Assembly: GCA_949293405.1 (NCBI GenBank)
Contig: CASFDI010000026.1
Coordinates: forward strand, 1 to 39,267
Origin: an uncultured bacterium
Lineage (GTDB): Bacteria; Bacillota; Clostridia; Oscillospirales; CAG-272
Length of the DNA: 39,267 nt
Direction of reading: 5' to 3'
Shown here: piece by piece, positions 23,690 to 31,432 of the stretch
Position numbering within the stretch: the stretch's first letter is position 1
How the letters are laid out: each line of letters starts with the position of its first letter
Translations under genes and position numbers: made by a program
Notes under the pieces: generated by a model
The model's database searches: none
What the model saw: the letters and a program-made list of their open reading frames with translations, nothing else
Told to the model about the DNA's origin: nothing

Positions 23690-24913
23690 TCAGTCTTTGC
23701 CGCGCTGCTGATTCTGCTTTACAGCCAGCATATCCACCAGCTGCTGGGCAATCCGCCCGCTGGTACCGGTACGCAGCACGCTGAAGGCACGCGCCTGCCG
23801 GATCAGTTCCTCATCGGAAACCGACAGCCCGCGCCGGTGCGCCAGATAGCGGCAGATTTCAAAGTAATCTTCCTGACCCGGTTTTTCAAAATAAACCGCC
23901 AGACCGAACCGCGAATACAGGGACAGTTTTTCCTGTTTGGTATCGTTGGCGTGCAGATCATCGGTATTGCGGTCTGCCCAGCTTTCACGCACCAGATGAC
24001 GGCGGTTGGAAGTGGCGTAAACCAGCATGTTGGACGGGCTCGGCGCAAGGCCTCCCTCCATCACCGCCTTGAGGTACTTGTATTCTGTTTCGAAATCTTC
24101 AAACGACAGATCGTCCATATACAGAACAAAGGCGTAATTGCGTTCTTTTGCAATTGAAATCACCTGCTGCAGCCCTGCGAGCTGGTGCTTATGCACCTGG
24201 ATCATCCGCAGTCCCGCGTCGGCGAACTCATTCAGCAGAGCTTTGATACAGGAGGATTTTCCGGTGCCGCTGTCACCATAGAGCAAAACATTGTTTGCCT
24301 GCCCGCCCGCGACAAAGGCAGCTGTATTTTCCGCAATGCTTTTTTTCTGCTCTTCATATCCCCACAGATCCGACAGTCTGATCTGTTCAAAGTCGCGCAC
24401 CGGGATCAGATGATTCTCCTGATCCAGATAAAAAGCATACTGTAAAGCGAAAACCCCTACCCCGTAGGTACGGTAAAAGGAAGTCAGCGCCTCCAGAAAC
24501 GCCTGATCGCTCTTTGCTTTGCATAGAGAATCCGTCAGCGCCCCGATCCGCTGTGCCGCAACGCCGACCGCCCCCTGTGCGGCGTGCATCGGTTTGTATC
24601 CGGCATAAGTAAGCGGCGCCTGAACATAGGCGCGGCGCAGCAGTGCGGCGTCCGCAAGCGCGGTTTTCCACAGGGTCCCGTCGGGCAGGGCGTCCCGCCT
24701 CTCCAGCGCCAGACTGAACGGATTTTCATCCCGGATCAGCTGCAGGGTCAGATACAGGCGTAAAAGGTCGCCCGTCAGGCCCATCTGCTCCCCCGTGCGA
24801 TACAGTTCAGCGGCAGCACGCCGACGCCGCTCGCCGGTCCCGTCCACCGCATCGTCAAAGACCGCATACGCGGTCGACATTCCGAAAATCTGCAATTCTT
24901 CCGTGTTCAACAT
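23690..24913 (-). CDS. DUF815 family P-loop ATPase
   Basis: The 407 residues have a helical N-terminal half (1-175) of unknown role and an AAA-like ATPase half. The Walker A motif is GDSGTGKSS at 213-221. Walker B is VLYMDDLSFE with Asp267 and Asp268. A sensor-like VYATSNRRHLV and an arginine-rich segment near SGRIAQQLVDML follow. This matches the DUF815 family of predicted ATPases, whose biological role is not established. The ATG at 24913 overlaps the HAD gene stop by seven bases, so the two are translationally coupled. It is the last gene of the operon starting at 29150. Confidence 0.85.
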   Translation of the reverse strand: MLNTEELQIFGMSTAYAVFDDAVDGTGERRRRAAAELYRTGEQMGLTGDLLRLYLTLQLIRDENPFSLALERRDALPDGTLWKTALADAALLRRAYVQAPLTYAGYKPMHAAQGAVGVAAQRIGALTDSLCKAKSDQAFLEALTSFYRTYGVGVFALQYAFYLDQENHLIPVRDFEQIRLSDLWGYEEQKKSIAENTAAFVAGGQANNVLLYGDSGTGKSSCIKALLNEFADAGLRMIQVHKHQLAGLQQVISIAKERNYAFVLYMDDLSFEDFETEYKYLKAVMEGGLAPSPSNMLVYATSNRRHLVRESWADRNTDDLHANDTKQEKLSLYSRFGLAVYFEKPGQEDYFEICRYLAHRRGLSVSDEELIRQARAFSVLRTGTSGRIAQQLVDMLAVKQNQQRGKD

Positions 24914-25557
24914 ACCGTTTCCTCACAAAATCCGTTTTCTCCCGGCACCAGGTACCGGTCGGCAATTTGCCGGATGGCTTCGCGATCCCGTATGGCAAAG
25001 CGATCATCCACCGCCACAATCTCCATCCCCATCTGCTTCCCCGTCTGCATGCTGTAATAAGAATCCTCATACAGGGTTGTCTGTGCCGCAGACGCTCCCC
25101 AGCGGGAAAGTGCCCACAGAAAAGCCGCCGGGCTTTCTTTTCCTCCGCATCCTGAATCGGCAGTTGAAAGGACAAAATCCATCCCCTCTCCCACCTGCAG
25201 CGCTTCCATCGCCACACGGACCGCCGGCATATAGGTTGCGGTCAGGATACCGGTCCGTACCCCCGCGCTATGCAGAGCATGAAGCAGCGCCCGGGCTCCG
25301 GGCTTCCACTTCACATGATGCCGGTAGCGCTCTTCCATATACCGGTTTGCATATGCCACATCCAGCTTCCAGTACACCGCATCACGCTCCCGCAGCACGG
25401 CCACCATGCGCTCAAACGGCAACAATGCCAGCGCTTCAAAATCCTCCCTGTCATACGGCAGCCCGTGCTCCCGTGCGAAGACGACATGCACATGCCGCCA
25501 GTCGTACATACTGTCGAGCAGTGTGCCGTCCATATCGAACAATGCATAAGGTCTCAT
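24907..25557 (-). CDS. HAD-superfamily hydrolase, phosphatase-like
   Basis: The 216 residues begin MRPYALFDMDGTLLDS, with the nucleophile Asp8 and acid/base Asp10 of HAD motif I. Motif II is ILTAT, motif III a Lys in GGKESPAAFL, and motif IV LYEDSYYSM. A helical cap lies between motifs I and II (about 15-85), as in phosphoglycolate phosphatase-like enzymes. Its substrate is unknown. It starts three bases after the topB stop and overlaps DUF815. Confidence 0.85.
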   Translation of the reverse strand: MRPYALFDMDGTLLDSMYDWRHVHVVFAREHGLPYDREDFEALALLPFERMVAVLRERDAVYWKLDVAYANRYMEERYRHHVKWKPGARALLHALHSAGVRTGILTATYMPAVRVAMEALQVGEGMDFVLSTADSGCGGKESPAAFLWALSRWGASAAQTTLYEDSYYSMQTGKQMGMEIVAVDDRFAIRDREAIRQIADRYLVPGENGFCEETVC

Positions 25558-25560
25558 GTT

Positions 25561-27666
25561 TCACCTGTCAAACAAGAATTCCACCCGTCCGTCCTTCAGA
25601 ACCAGACGCGCGGTAAAAGGCTTCCCCGCTTTTGAAACAAAGTCGGTGATCGGCTCGGACTGCCCGTCGCTGAGAATCTGCCGCAAAAGCGGCAGCGTAA
25701 TGGTGCGGCCGCAGATGCGCAGCCCCACCCGGAAGGTGCAACCTTCCCGGTAACCTGAGCAGCCGTAACTGTATTTGCCCCGGATCAGCGGTCTGCCGCA
25801 CAGCGGACACACCCCCACCTGATCTCCGAAACAGCCGATATCCAGAAGCGGATCGGTGACTTCCCTGCGGAATACGCCCGCGATCTCTTCTTCCGCCATC
25901 TCCACGCTCTGCTCCACCGTCATCTGTCCGTGATAAACCTTCTTCAGAGCCTGACCCATCTCGCAGGTCTTGTGCTTGTCCATGCGGATTTTCAACTGCT
26001 CAAGTGATTCAATCAGGAACTCGCCGCCCGGCAGGATGGAATACACATCTTTTTTCAGGGCAATGTACCCGCTTTTGCGCGCATTATCGATAATGCCGGT
26101 CCGGGTTGCCTCGGTCCCGAGCTCCAGTCCCTCAAACACCGCACGGTAATCCTCGCTGTCATCTGCAATCCCGTCATCCCCCGCTTCGGCAGCCGCCTTT
26201 TCTTCGCGGAAGGGATTTTTCAGATAATTGTTCAGCGTCTCAATCGTATAGTGCCGCGGCGGGGTGGTCTCTTTTTCAGTCACCTGAAAATCCACATTCA
26301 CCCGGTCGCCTACGGAAAGGTTCGGCAGGACCTTATCCTTGCGGTTATAGTCATCGTACCGGGTAAAACCGGGCTCCAGCATGACCATGCCCTTAAGCGT
26401 GAAAGTTTCCTCATCCCCCACCGCCACGGTCATCTCCGTCCGCTCCACCTTGCACTCTTCACTGCAGAATACCGCCACAAAGCGTCGGAACACCGTGGCG
26501 TAAACCTGGGTTTCGCGCTCGCCCAGCGCATTCTTTTCAGGAATCCGGTAGGTGGGCGTCAGGGCGGAATGCGATTCGATTTTGGAATCGTCAAAAATCT
26601 GTTTGCTCTCTTTGAGACGAACCGGATACCCCATCTTTCCCACCTGGGAGAGAATTTTCGCAATTTTATCCTTTTCAGCGGTAGCCAGGTATTCCGAATT
26701 GGTGCGCGGATAGGTCAGATATCCCTTTTCGTACAGGCCCTGGATGATTTCAAGGCTGTCCGCCATGGACATCTTGTATTTCTTTCCCAATACATTCTGC
26801 AGGGTGGAAAGAGAATACAGTTTCCCGGGAGACAGCGTATCCTTTTTGCTTTTTTTGGCGGTGACCACCCCGCCGGCTGCATTGAGTGCATCCGCCGCTG
26901 CCTGCGCCTGATCGCGCTGGTCTTTGGTAAAACGTCTCTTGGAAACCAGCTCCACCGTTTCACCGTTGGTCTGCGCTTTGGATACCAGGGCAAAATAAGG
27001 TTCCGGCACAAAATTGCGGATCGACAGATCCCGGTCATAGATGGCGCGCACAATGGGCACGATTACCCGTCCCACACGCAGCAGGGTGCCGGTCTTCAGG
27101 GTTGCATAGCGCGTCAGGTTCACTCCGTAGAGCCAGTCAATATAAGTGCGGGCATATCCTTCTGCAGCAAGCAGATCGTATGAACTCTCAGGCTTGAGAT
27201 CCGCCAGGGCGGCGCGCACCGTCTCGGGTGTCTGGTCAGGCAGCCAGAGCCGCAGCAACGGCTTGTCCTCCCGCAGCGCTTTCTTCACGCAGGTGCGCAC
27301 GATGATTTCCCCTTCCCGGTCGGCGTCTCCCGCATTGACAATACAGGTGACATCCGGACGGTTACACAGAGCCGTAATGATCTCGAACTGTTTCCTGACA
27401 CCGTCGTCCACCTGTTTGTCCGGCCCGCGGCGGAGTTCATAACGGAATTCTTTCGGAAAACAGGGGAGGTTTTTCAGCGTCCAACGGTTGTTTGCCTCTT
27501 CTGCAGGCTGATATGCTTCCACATCCGCCAGTCCGAACAGATGTCCGAATGCCCAGGTAATCAGATAGCCTTCTCCTTCAAGATAGCCGCTGCGGCGCTG
27601 CATGGTACCGATTCCGGCAGCAATATTGCGCGCCAGTGACGGCTTTTCCGCCACAATCAGAGTCAT
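25561..27666 (-). CDS. topB: DNA topoisomerase III
   Basis: Topoisomerase III is a type IA enzyme that unlinks single-stranded crossings. From ATG 27666 it is 701 residues, starting MTLIVAEKPSLARNIAAGIG, the TOPRIM opening, with the acidic NAGDADREGEIIVR. The active-site tyrosine is Tyr319 in YLTYPRTNSEYL. The fold ends about residue 620. The C-terminus has one zinc-like cluster with CPLCGRPLIRG, YGCSGYREGC and an unusual final SEPITDFVSKAGKPFTARL segment. AGGAGG is seven to nine bases before the ATG; upstream in-frame residues belong to the preceding gene's region. The start overlaps the preceding stop by four bases (ATGA). Confidence 0.95.
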   Translation of the reverse strand: MTLIVAEKPSLARNIAAGIGTMQRRSGYLEGEGYLITWAFGHLFGLADVEAYQPAEEANNRWTLKNLPCFPKEFRYELRRGPDKQVDDGVRKQFEIITALCNRPDVTCIVNAGDADREGEIIVRTCVKKALREDKPLLRLWLPDQTPETVRAALADLKPESSYDLLAAEGYARTYIDWLYGVNLTRYATLKTGTLLRVGRVIVPIVRAIYDRDLSIRNFVPEPYFALVSKAQTNGETVELVSKRRFTKDQRDQAQAAADALNAAGGVVTAKKSKKDTLSPGKLYSLSTLQNVLGKKYKMSMADSLEIIQGLYEKGYLTYPRTNSEYLATAEKDKIAKILSQVGKMGYPVRLKESKQIFDDSKIESHSALTPTYRIPEKNALGERETQVYATVFRRFVAVFCSEECKVERTEMTVAVGDEETFTLKGMVMLEPGFTRYDDYNRKDKVLPNLSVGDRVNVDFQVTEKETTPPRHYTIETLNNYLKNPFREEKAAAEAGDDGIADDSEDYRAVFEGLELGTEATRTGIIDNARKSGYIALKKDVYSILPGGEFLIESLEQLKIRMDKHKTCEMGQALKKVYHGQMTVEQSVEMAEEEIAGVFRREVTDPLLDIGCFGDQVGVCPLCGRPLIRGKYSYGCSGYREGCTFRVGLRICGRTITLPLLRQILSDGQSEPITDFVSKAGKPFTARLVLKDGRVEFLFDR

Positions 27667-28046
27667 CCGGTAACCTCCTGTTCCGAAAAATCTGCCTTCC
27701 TGAAAACGGAGAGGGCTGCCGCGCGGCATTTGCGGCAGCCCTCATGCGGGCCGCTATACTGCTCCGGGGTGGTTCGAGTCGTCACCCGAAAGCCGGGCAC
27801 CCCTGTCACACCGTGCGGCAGGCACACCGGTCGCAAGCGCCGCCTGCGCATCCATACCGCCATCGCCATGCATACCATACCGCTGACAGCAAGGAAAAAG
27901 CATCCGGCGGATAGCAGGATATCCATCACCGGCCGGCCCGCCTGCAGCGTTCCGACCACGCCCGATGCCAACATCCGCAATACAGGAGCGCCGGTCAGTA
28001 AAATTCCCCCAAGCACAAAAGTACCGCGAACCGCTTCACCGGGCAC
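27663..28046 (-). CDS. Small two-span membrane protein of unknown function
   Basis: From GTG 28046, preceded by GGAG, the product is 127 residues. Two hydrophobic spans are visible: about 6-32 (TFVLGGILLTGAPVLRMLAS) and about 38-65 (DILLSAGCFFLAVSGMVCMA), the second followed by the basic WMRRRRLRP. The rest is polar with a CRKC pair. The stop overlaps the topB start (ATGA), which supports translation. Against it, its last third covers an 11-bp GC hairpin (27711-27741), so the C-terminus could be fortuitous reading of a structured spacer. Family not recognised. Confidence 0.5.
   Translation of the reverse strand: MPGEAVRGTFVLGGILLTGAPVLRMLASGVVGTLQAGRPVMDILLSAGCFFLAVSGMVCMAMAVWMRRRRLRPVCLPHGVTGVPGFRVTTRTTPEQYSGPHEGCRKCRAAALSVFRKADFSEQEVTG
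27711..27741 (-). other. GC hairpin 45 nt before topB
   Basis: AGGGCTGCCGC and GCGGCAGCCCT form a perfect 11-bp stem with a nine-base loop just upstream of topB, at about 27713-27743. On the minus strand it is followed by TCTCCGTTTTC, not a proper T run, so termination would be weak at best. It may attenuate or process the transcript between the membrane protein and topB. Confidence 0.5.
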
Positions 28047-28071
28047 CCCCGTCTTTCTCCGATCAGGCAGA

Positions 28072-28608
28072 TCAGAATTCTTCTTCTGCTTTCTGGATTT
28101 CAACAAAATCTCCGTTGACCACCCGATATGCCGGTACATATGCCTTCCGATAGCGGACGCTGTGTGCAGGACAGGTGCGCCCCTCTGCTTCCCAGGCATT
28201 CAGACACACCTCAAGCTCCGGCACTGAAAAGTCGAACGCTCCGGTGGCCGTCACCGCACGCAACAGAGAAAGCTTGAGCTGCATCTCCTCATCGCTGCCG
28301 GTGACGGATCCGGCGGTTTTCTGCATCATCTCCACCACATCGGCAGGGGTCAGATGCAGCGTTCCCAGGGCACGCAGATGCAGGCGCACCATGCCGTTGC
28401 CCAGTGTTTCATACGGAAGATCCTCCTGACGGTCAGGAAGAGTGCGCAACTCTTCCGTCAGGCGCGCAAGGGCGGCATCCCGGTCATGCAAAAAAAGATG
28501 CCCAGGGCCGTATTCGTTCTGATACACCAGTTTCAGAGCGTCCTCAGGCTGCATCAGCGGATAACGCTGCGCATGCAGTTTGAGAACGGCATACAGATCC
28601 AGTATCAA
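28072..28608 (-). CDS. Conserved-looking protein of unknown function (178 aa, TTG start)
   Basis: The 178 residues start at TTG 28608 and read MILDLYAVLKLHAQRYPLMQ, then a striking segment with EDALKLVYQNEYGPGHLFLH. No membrane span, signal peptide or catalytic motif that I can name is present. The composition is acidic and helical, ending YRVVNGDFVEIQKAEEEF. TTG overlaps the ECF gene stop (TTGA) and follows GGAGAGG, so translation is coupled. Codons further upstream in this frame lie in the ECF gene's shadow and were excluded. The GPGH motif and tight coupling suggest a genuine family, function unknown. Confidence 0.7.
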   Translation of the reverse strand: MILDLYAVLKLHAQRYPLMQPEDALKLVYQNEYGPGHLFLHDRDAALARLTEELRTLPDRQEDLPYETLGNGMVRLHLRALGTLHLTPADVVEMMQKTAGSVTGSDEEMQLKLSLLRAVTATGAFDFSVPELEVCLNAWEAEGRTCPAHSVRYRKAYVPAYRVVNGDFVEIQKAEEEF

Positions 28609-29150
28609 AGTCCTCTCCGTTTCAGCTCGTTGCCGATGAGCAAAGCCAGCGGCGGTACCAATGCCAACTGCAGAAGAATAGCGGGCCAGGCATTCAGAAA
28701 TGCTCCCGAAACAAACATCTGCCAGCTGAACCCGGTACCGGCAACTCCCAGCACAACCACCTGTGCGATCCCCCAGACAATCCGTCCGAGCAGCATGGCA
28801 CAGAGCAAGGATATGTAAGCCGCCGCAGTTTTGTGAATGCGGGTACGCCGTGTCAGTACCTCGAACAGCAATCCCGCTGTCAATCCGTACACACACAGCT
28901 CCGCCATCATGGACAGGCACCCGGGCATGGGCGGCATCTGAAACAGCGCAAAGCGCAGAATGGGTGCAACAAGCCCCACCCCGGCTCCCCACCATTTGCC
29001 GCAGATGAATCCGCACAGCAGGACCGGCAGATGCATCGGACTGAACATGTTCCCGAACCGCGGGATCTGTCCGGTCAGAAACGGCAGCAGCAGCGCCAGC
29101 GCCAGGAACATGGCTGACAGGCACAGATATACCGTCTGTTTTCTGATCAT
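28605..29150 (-). CDS. ECF transporter S component
   Basis: The 181-residue membrane protein has about six hydrophobic spans. Its N-terminal half has the pattern GNMFSPMHLPVLLCGFICGK followed by VGLVAPILRFALFQMPPMPG, typical of vitamin-type substrate-binding S components of energy-coupling factor transporters. The S component gives specificity and uses a shared ATPase-EcfT module encoded elsewhere. The vitamin cannot be read from the sequence. ATG 29150 follows AAAGGAGAG. It is the promoter-proximal gene of a six-gene operon ending with DUF815. Confidence 0.82.
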   Translation of the reverse strand: MIRKQTVYLCLSAMFLALALLLPFLTGQIPRFGNMFSPMHLPVLLCGFICGKWWGAGVGLVAPILRFALFQMPPMPGCLSMMAELCVYGLTAGLLFEVLTRRTRIHKTAAAYISLLCAMLLGRIVWGIAQVVVLGVAGTGFSWQMFVSGAFLNAWPAILLQLALVPPLALLIGNELKRRGL

Positions 29151-29167
29151 TCCGGTCTCTCCTTTCT

Positions 29168-29185
29168 TGCGGAGTCTCCCCCGCA
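29168..29185 (-). other. Tetraloop hairpin in the ECF operon leader
   Basis: The short leader (about 50 nt) contains a 7-bp stem with a GAGA (GNRA) loop, TGCGGGG-GAGA-CTCCGCA on the minus strand. It is directly before the ribosome site. The leader is too short for any riboswitch I recognise. Confidence 0.45.
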
Positions 29186-29204
29186 GGTGCTCTCATACCC
29201 GTTT

Positions 29205-29233
29205 ATTTTACCACATTTGCCGGACACTGTCAA
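29205..29233 (-). promoter_or_regulatory. Sigma-A promoter of the ECF-topB-DUF815 operon
   Basis: TTGACA (29228-29233) and TAAAAT (29205-29210) on the minus strand, 17 bases apart. All genes down to 23690 follow with overlaps or gaps of 25 nt or less. Confidence 0.85.
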
Positions 29234-29306
29234 GGTGAAGCGTCGGTTTTGCCCGACTGACTGATCTTCTTCCCCTCTCAGAATCATATGGAGGGGGTAC
29301 GGAAAA

Positions 29307-29335
29307 CGGTCTGCCGCCAAAGGGGCGGCAGACCG
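29307..29335 (-). terminator. Terminator of the acylation operon
   Basis: A 12-bp perfect stem (29307-29318 with 29324-29335, core GTCTGCCGCC) has a five-base loop. On the minus strand it is followed by TTTTCC. It lies 37 nt after the stop of the last gene. Confidence 0.8.
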
Positions 29336-29371
29336 CGGTCTGTCGGATCAGAACGGATTTTATTGAGGCAC

Positions 29372-31417
29372 TCAGTTGCCTGTCAGATCCTCAAACGAAC
29401 CGGAATTTTTCACCGTATTTTCAAGTTCGCTCCATCCGTTCTTCGCCATATAAGCATCATAAACATCTGCATGGATATAGACCCGCTGTGTTCCGGTTGC
29501 CCCCGTAAAGAGGTCTGCCGACACATCGAATGCCGGTCCGTATACATACAGTCCCGCCACTTCCGCATCGCGGAACGCGCCGCTCTCAATGGTAGTCAGT
29601 GCCGAATCGGGCTGCGTCACCACCCGGATGGCTCCTTCGGTGCCTGCAAACGCACCGTCGAGAATGGCGGTGACTGCCTTGCCGTTGTGCGTATTGGGAA
29701 TAATATACATCCCTCTCCCGCTTGCCTCATCCGTAATGCCCGCTACCGCATAGGTGCCGTCAGGGAGTTCTTCCATGATGAAGCCCACATTCTCCGCAAT
29801 GCCGGCTTCCCCGCGCACCTCCTCGTAAGTCAGGTCAGTAGACCGGAGACTGGAACCGAAGGACTCCCAGAAATAATCAGCCACATAAGAGGAATACAGG
29901 TCGGAAGCAATGTGAATCAGCAGACCGGAGGCCGCGCCGTTGAAGGACTGCGTTCCTACCAGCAACGGACCTCTGTTATCGTCTCCTTCCACCGGCCGGT
30001 AAATGTAAAGAGCGGTGATCGAGGAGCCCTTAAGGAATTCCACATCCAGATTGGCCACACAGGAATCAGGCGGCAGCACCAGATTTTTCGTAACGGTGGT
30101 TCCGAAGAATGCTTCGGTCCCCACGGCGGTTACCGGTGCACTCACGCTGCCCAGTGTCTCATGCTCTACCGTAATACGGGCAGGCACTTCCAGTGTCTGC
30201 TTGGTCAGTCCGGCCTCAGACACACCGGTCACGGTAAATTCGTAAGTGGGATTTTCCTTGCCGTACGCATACATCTGATACACCAGATTCCCCACCGTGA
30301 ACTCACCCATCGGCACAACCGTGGTGTCCAGCGGAGGCTGCAGTTCCTCGTCGGTAATCTCCACATCGGTGAGATAAAATTGATTGTACAGATCCTTGAC
30401 CATCTGGGCGGTATGTACGGTCACACCGCGATCGTTGAGATGGAAATTGGAGTCATAGAAGTAACCGGGATCCATGATATAATCGCGCACATCCATCCCC
30501 AGGATCTCGCAGTCGAAGGTATCGGTCACAAACTGGTAGAAGGTATCCGCCAGCGCATCCAGCCTTTCGCCGGTATAGCGGTCAAAAAATTTGGTATCCT
30601 TATACAGCACATCTCCGTCCACCGTAATAGTGGTTTCGCGCTCGGTGACCATCTGACCGATCGCCCATTCATTCATCGGGCAGAAGGTGTAATACACCGT
30701 AGCGCCCGCCTTCTTGCAGTCGCGGATGTATTCATTGAGATAATCGATGAAATCCTGCGCATAGTCCGAGGGATCCAGAGAAATCGCATTGGCGGTACTG
30801 AAGAAGCCTGTCATCACATTGGCGTCACGCAGCCCGGCTATAATATCGCCGTACTCGTTGAGGTTCTTACTGTTGTAGATACCGGCAGGGTCGGGCGCGT
30901 CATTGCGCAGATAGAAGCCCAGTTTCTCTGTGGCGAAGCTCCAGGATCCGCCGTACAGGAATCCGAAGTCGTCGATGGTGGTCTTGAGCAGCATGGATTT
31001 ATCGTCGTCGACTGCCTTGAGCGTTGCCTCACCGTTGAAATACAGCGACAGGGTCTGCGCGTTGATCTCGGGGGAAATGATGACGATATCCCCTTCTCCG
31101 ATGGCATCGCGCGAGAGATCCAGCATCAGCTTGGTGCCCAACTCAGCATACAGGCCGAAGTTGACAACCGGCATGCCCATGTACTTCTCCAGCATGGCAG
31201 AATCCATACCGAATGCCACCGAAGACCCCCCGACCACAACGATTTTCGGTTCTTCGAGCCCGTAGAGACGGTCGTACTTTTCGTTGAGTCCTCCGTAATA
31301 AGCCAGGGAGTACTGAGACGGAATCACGAAGATCACACCCAGAAGGAACAGAAACGGAACCAGGATGGCCAGGACTGAGAAGCAGACACAGAGTTTGCAA
31401 ATCATTTTCTTATTCAT
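29372..31417 (-). CDS. Membrane-anchored SGNH/DltD-like protein with C-terminal BspA-type repeats
   Basis: The 681 residues start MNKKMICKLCVCFSVLAILV; a hydrophobic span (about 9-32) anchors or secretes the protein. The domain after it has the SGNH-like GGSSVAFGMDS with Ser65 and Ser66, the internal GEGDIVIISPE, and DSNFHLND with Asp322 and His326, a D-x-x-x-H dyad. Similar proteins (AlgX/AlgJ, DltD) act with MBOAT proteins in acyl transfer to extracellular polymers. The C-terminal half (about 345-681) has beta-rich segments and BspA-like leucine-rich repeats (ESGAFRDAEVAGLYVYGPAF). It lies 15 nt after the MBOAT gene and is last in the operon. The acyl group and polymer are not known. Confidence 0.78.
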   Translation of the reverse strand: MNKKMICKLCVCFSVLAILVPFLFLLGVIFVIPSQYSLAYYGGLNEKYDRLYGLEEPKIVVVGGSSVAFGMDSAMLEKYMGMPVVNFGLYAELGTKLMLDLSRDAIGEGDIVIISPEINAQTLSLYFNGEATLKAVDDDKSMLLKTTIDDFGFLYGGSWSFATEKLGFYLRNDAPDPAGIYNSKNLNEYGDIIAGLRDANVMTGFFSTANAISLDPSDYAQDFIDYLNEYIRDCKKAGATVYYTFCPMNEWAIGQMVTERETTITVDGDVLYKDTKFFDRYTGERLDALADTFYQFVTDTFDCEILGMDVRDYIMDPGYFYDSNFHLNDRGVTVHTAQMVKDLYNQFYLTDVEITDEELQPPLDTTVVPMGEFTVGNLVYQMYAYGKENPTYEFTVTGVSEAGLTKQTLEVPARITVEHETLGSVSAPVTAVGTEAFFGTTVTKNLVLPPDSCVANLDVEFLKGSSITALYIYRPVEGDDNRGPLLVGTQSFNGAASGLLIHIASDLYSSYVADYFWESFGSSLRSTDLTYEEVRGEAGIAENVGFIMEELPDGTYAVAGITDEASGRGMYIIPNTHNGKAVTAILDGAFAGTEGAIRVVTQPDSALTTIESGAFRDAEVAGLYVYGPAFDVSADLFTGATGTQRVYIHADVYDAYMAKNGWSELENTVKNSGSFEDLTGN

Positions 31418-31432
31418 TGCCGTTCTCCTTTC

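Noticed and set aside
28609..29196. N-terminal extension of the 178-aa protein to 374 residues
   Set aside because: The extension reads the ECF gene in another frame, with low-complexity Arg/Cys/Ala-rich sequence; the TTG start coupled to the ECF stop is better supported.
29288..31378. Plus-strand open frame of 696 codons opposite the 681-aa SGNH-like gene
   Set aside because: It has no ribosome site, low-complexity His/Arg/Gly-rich composition and no domain. The minus strand has clear motifs, a ribosome site and an operon context.
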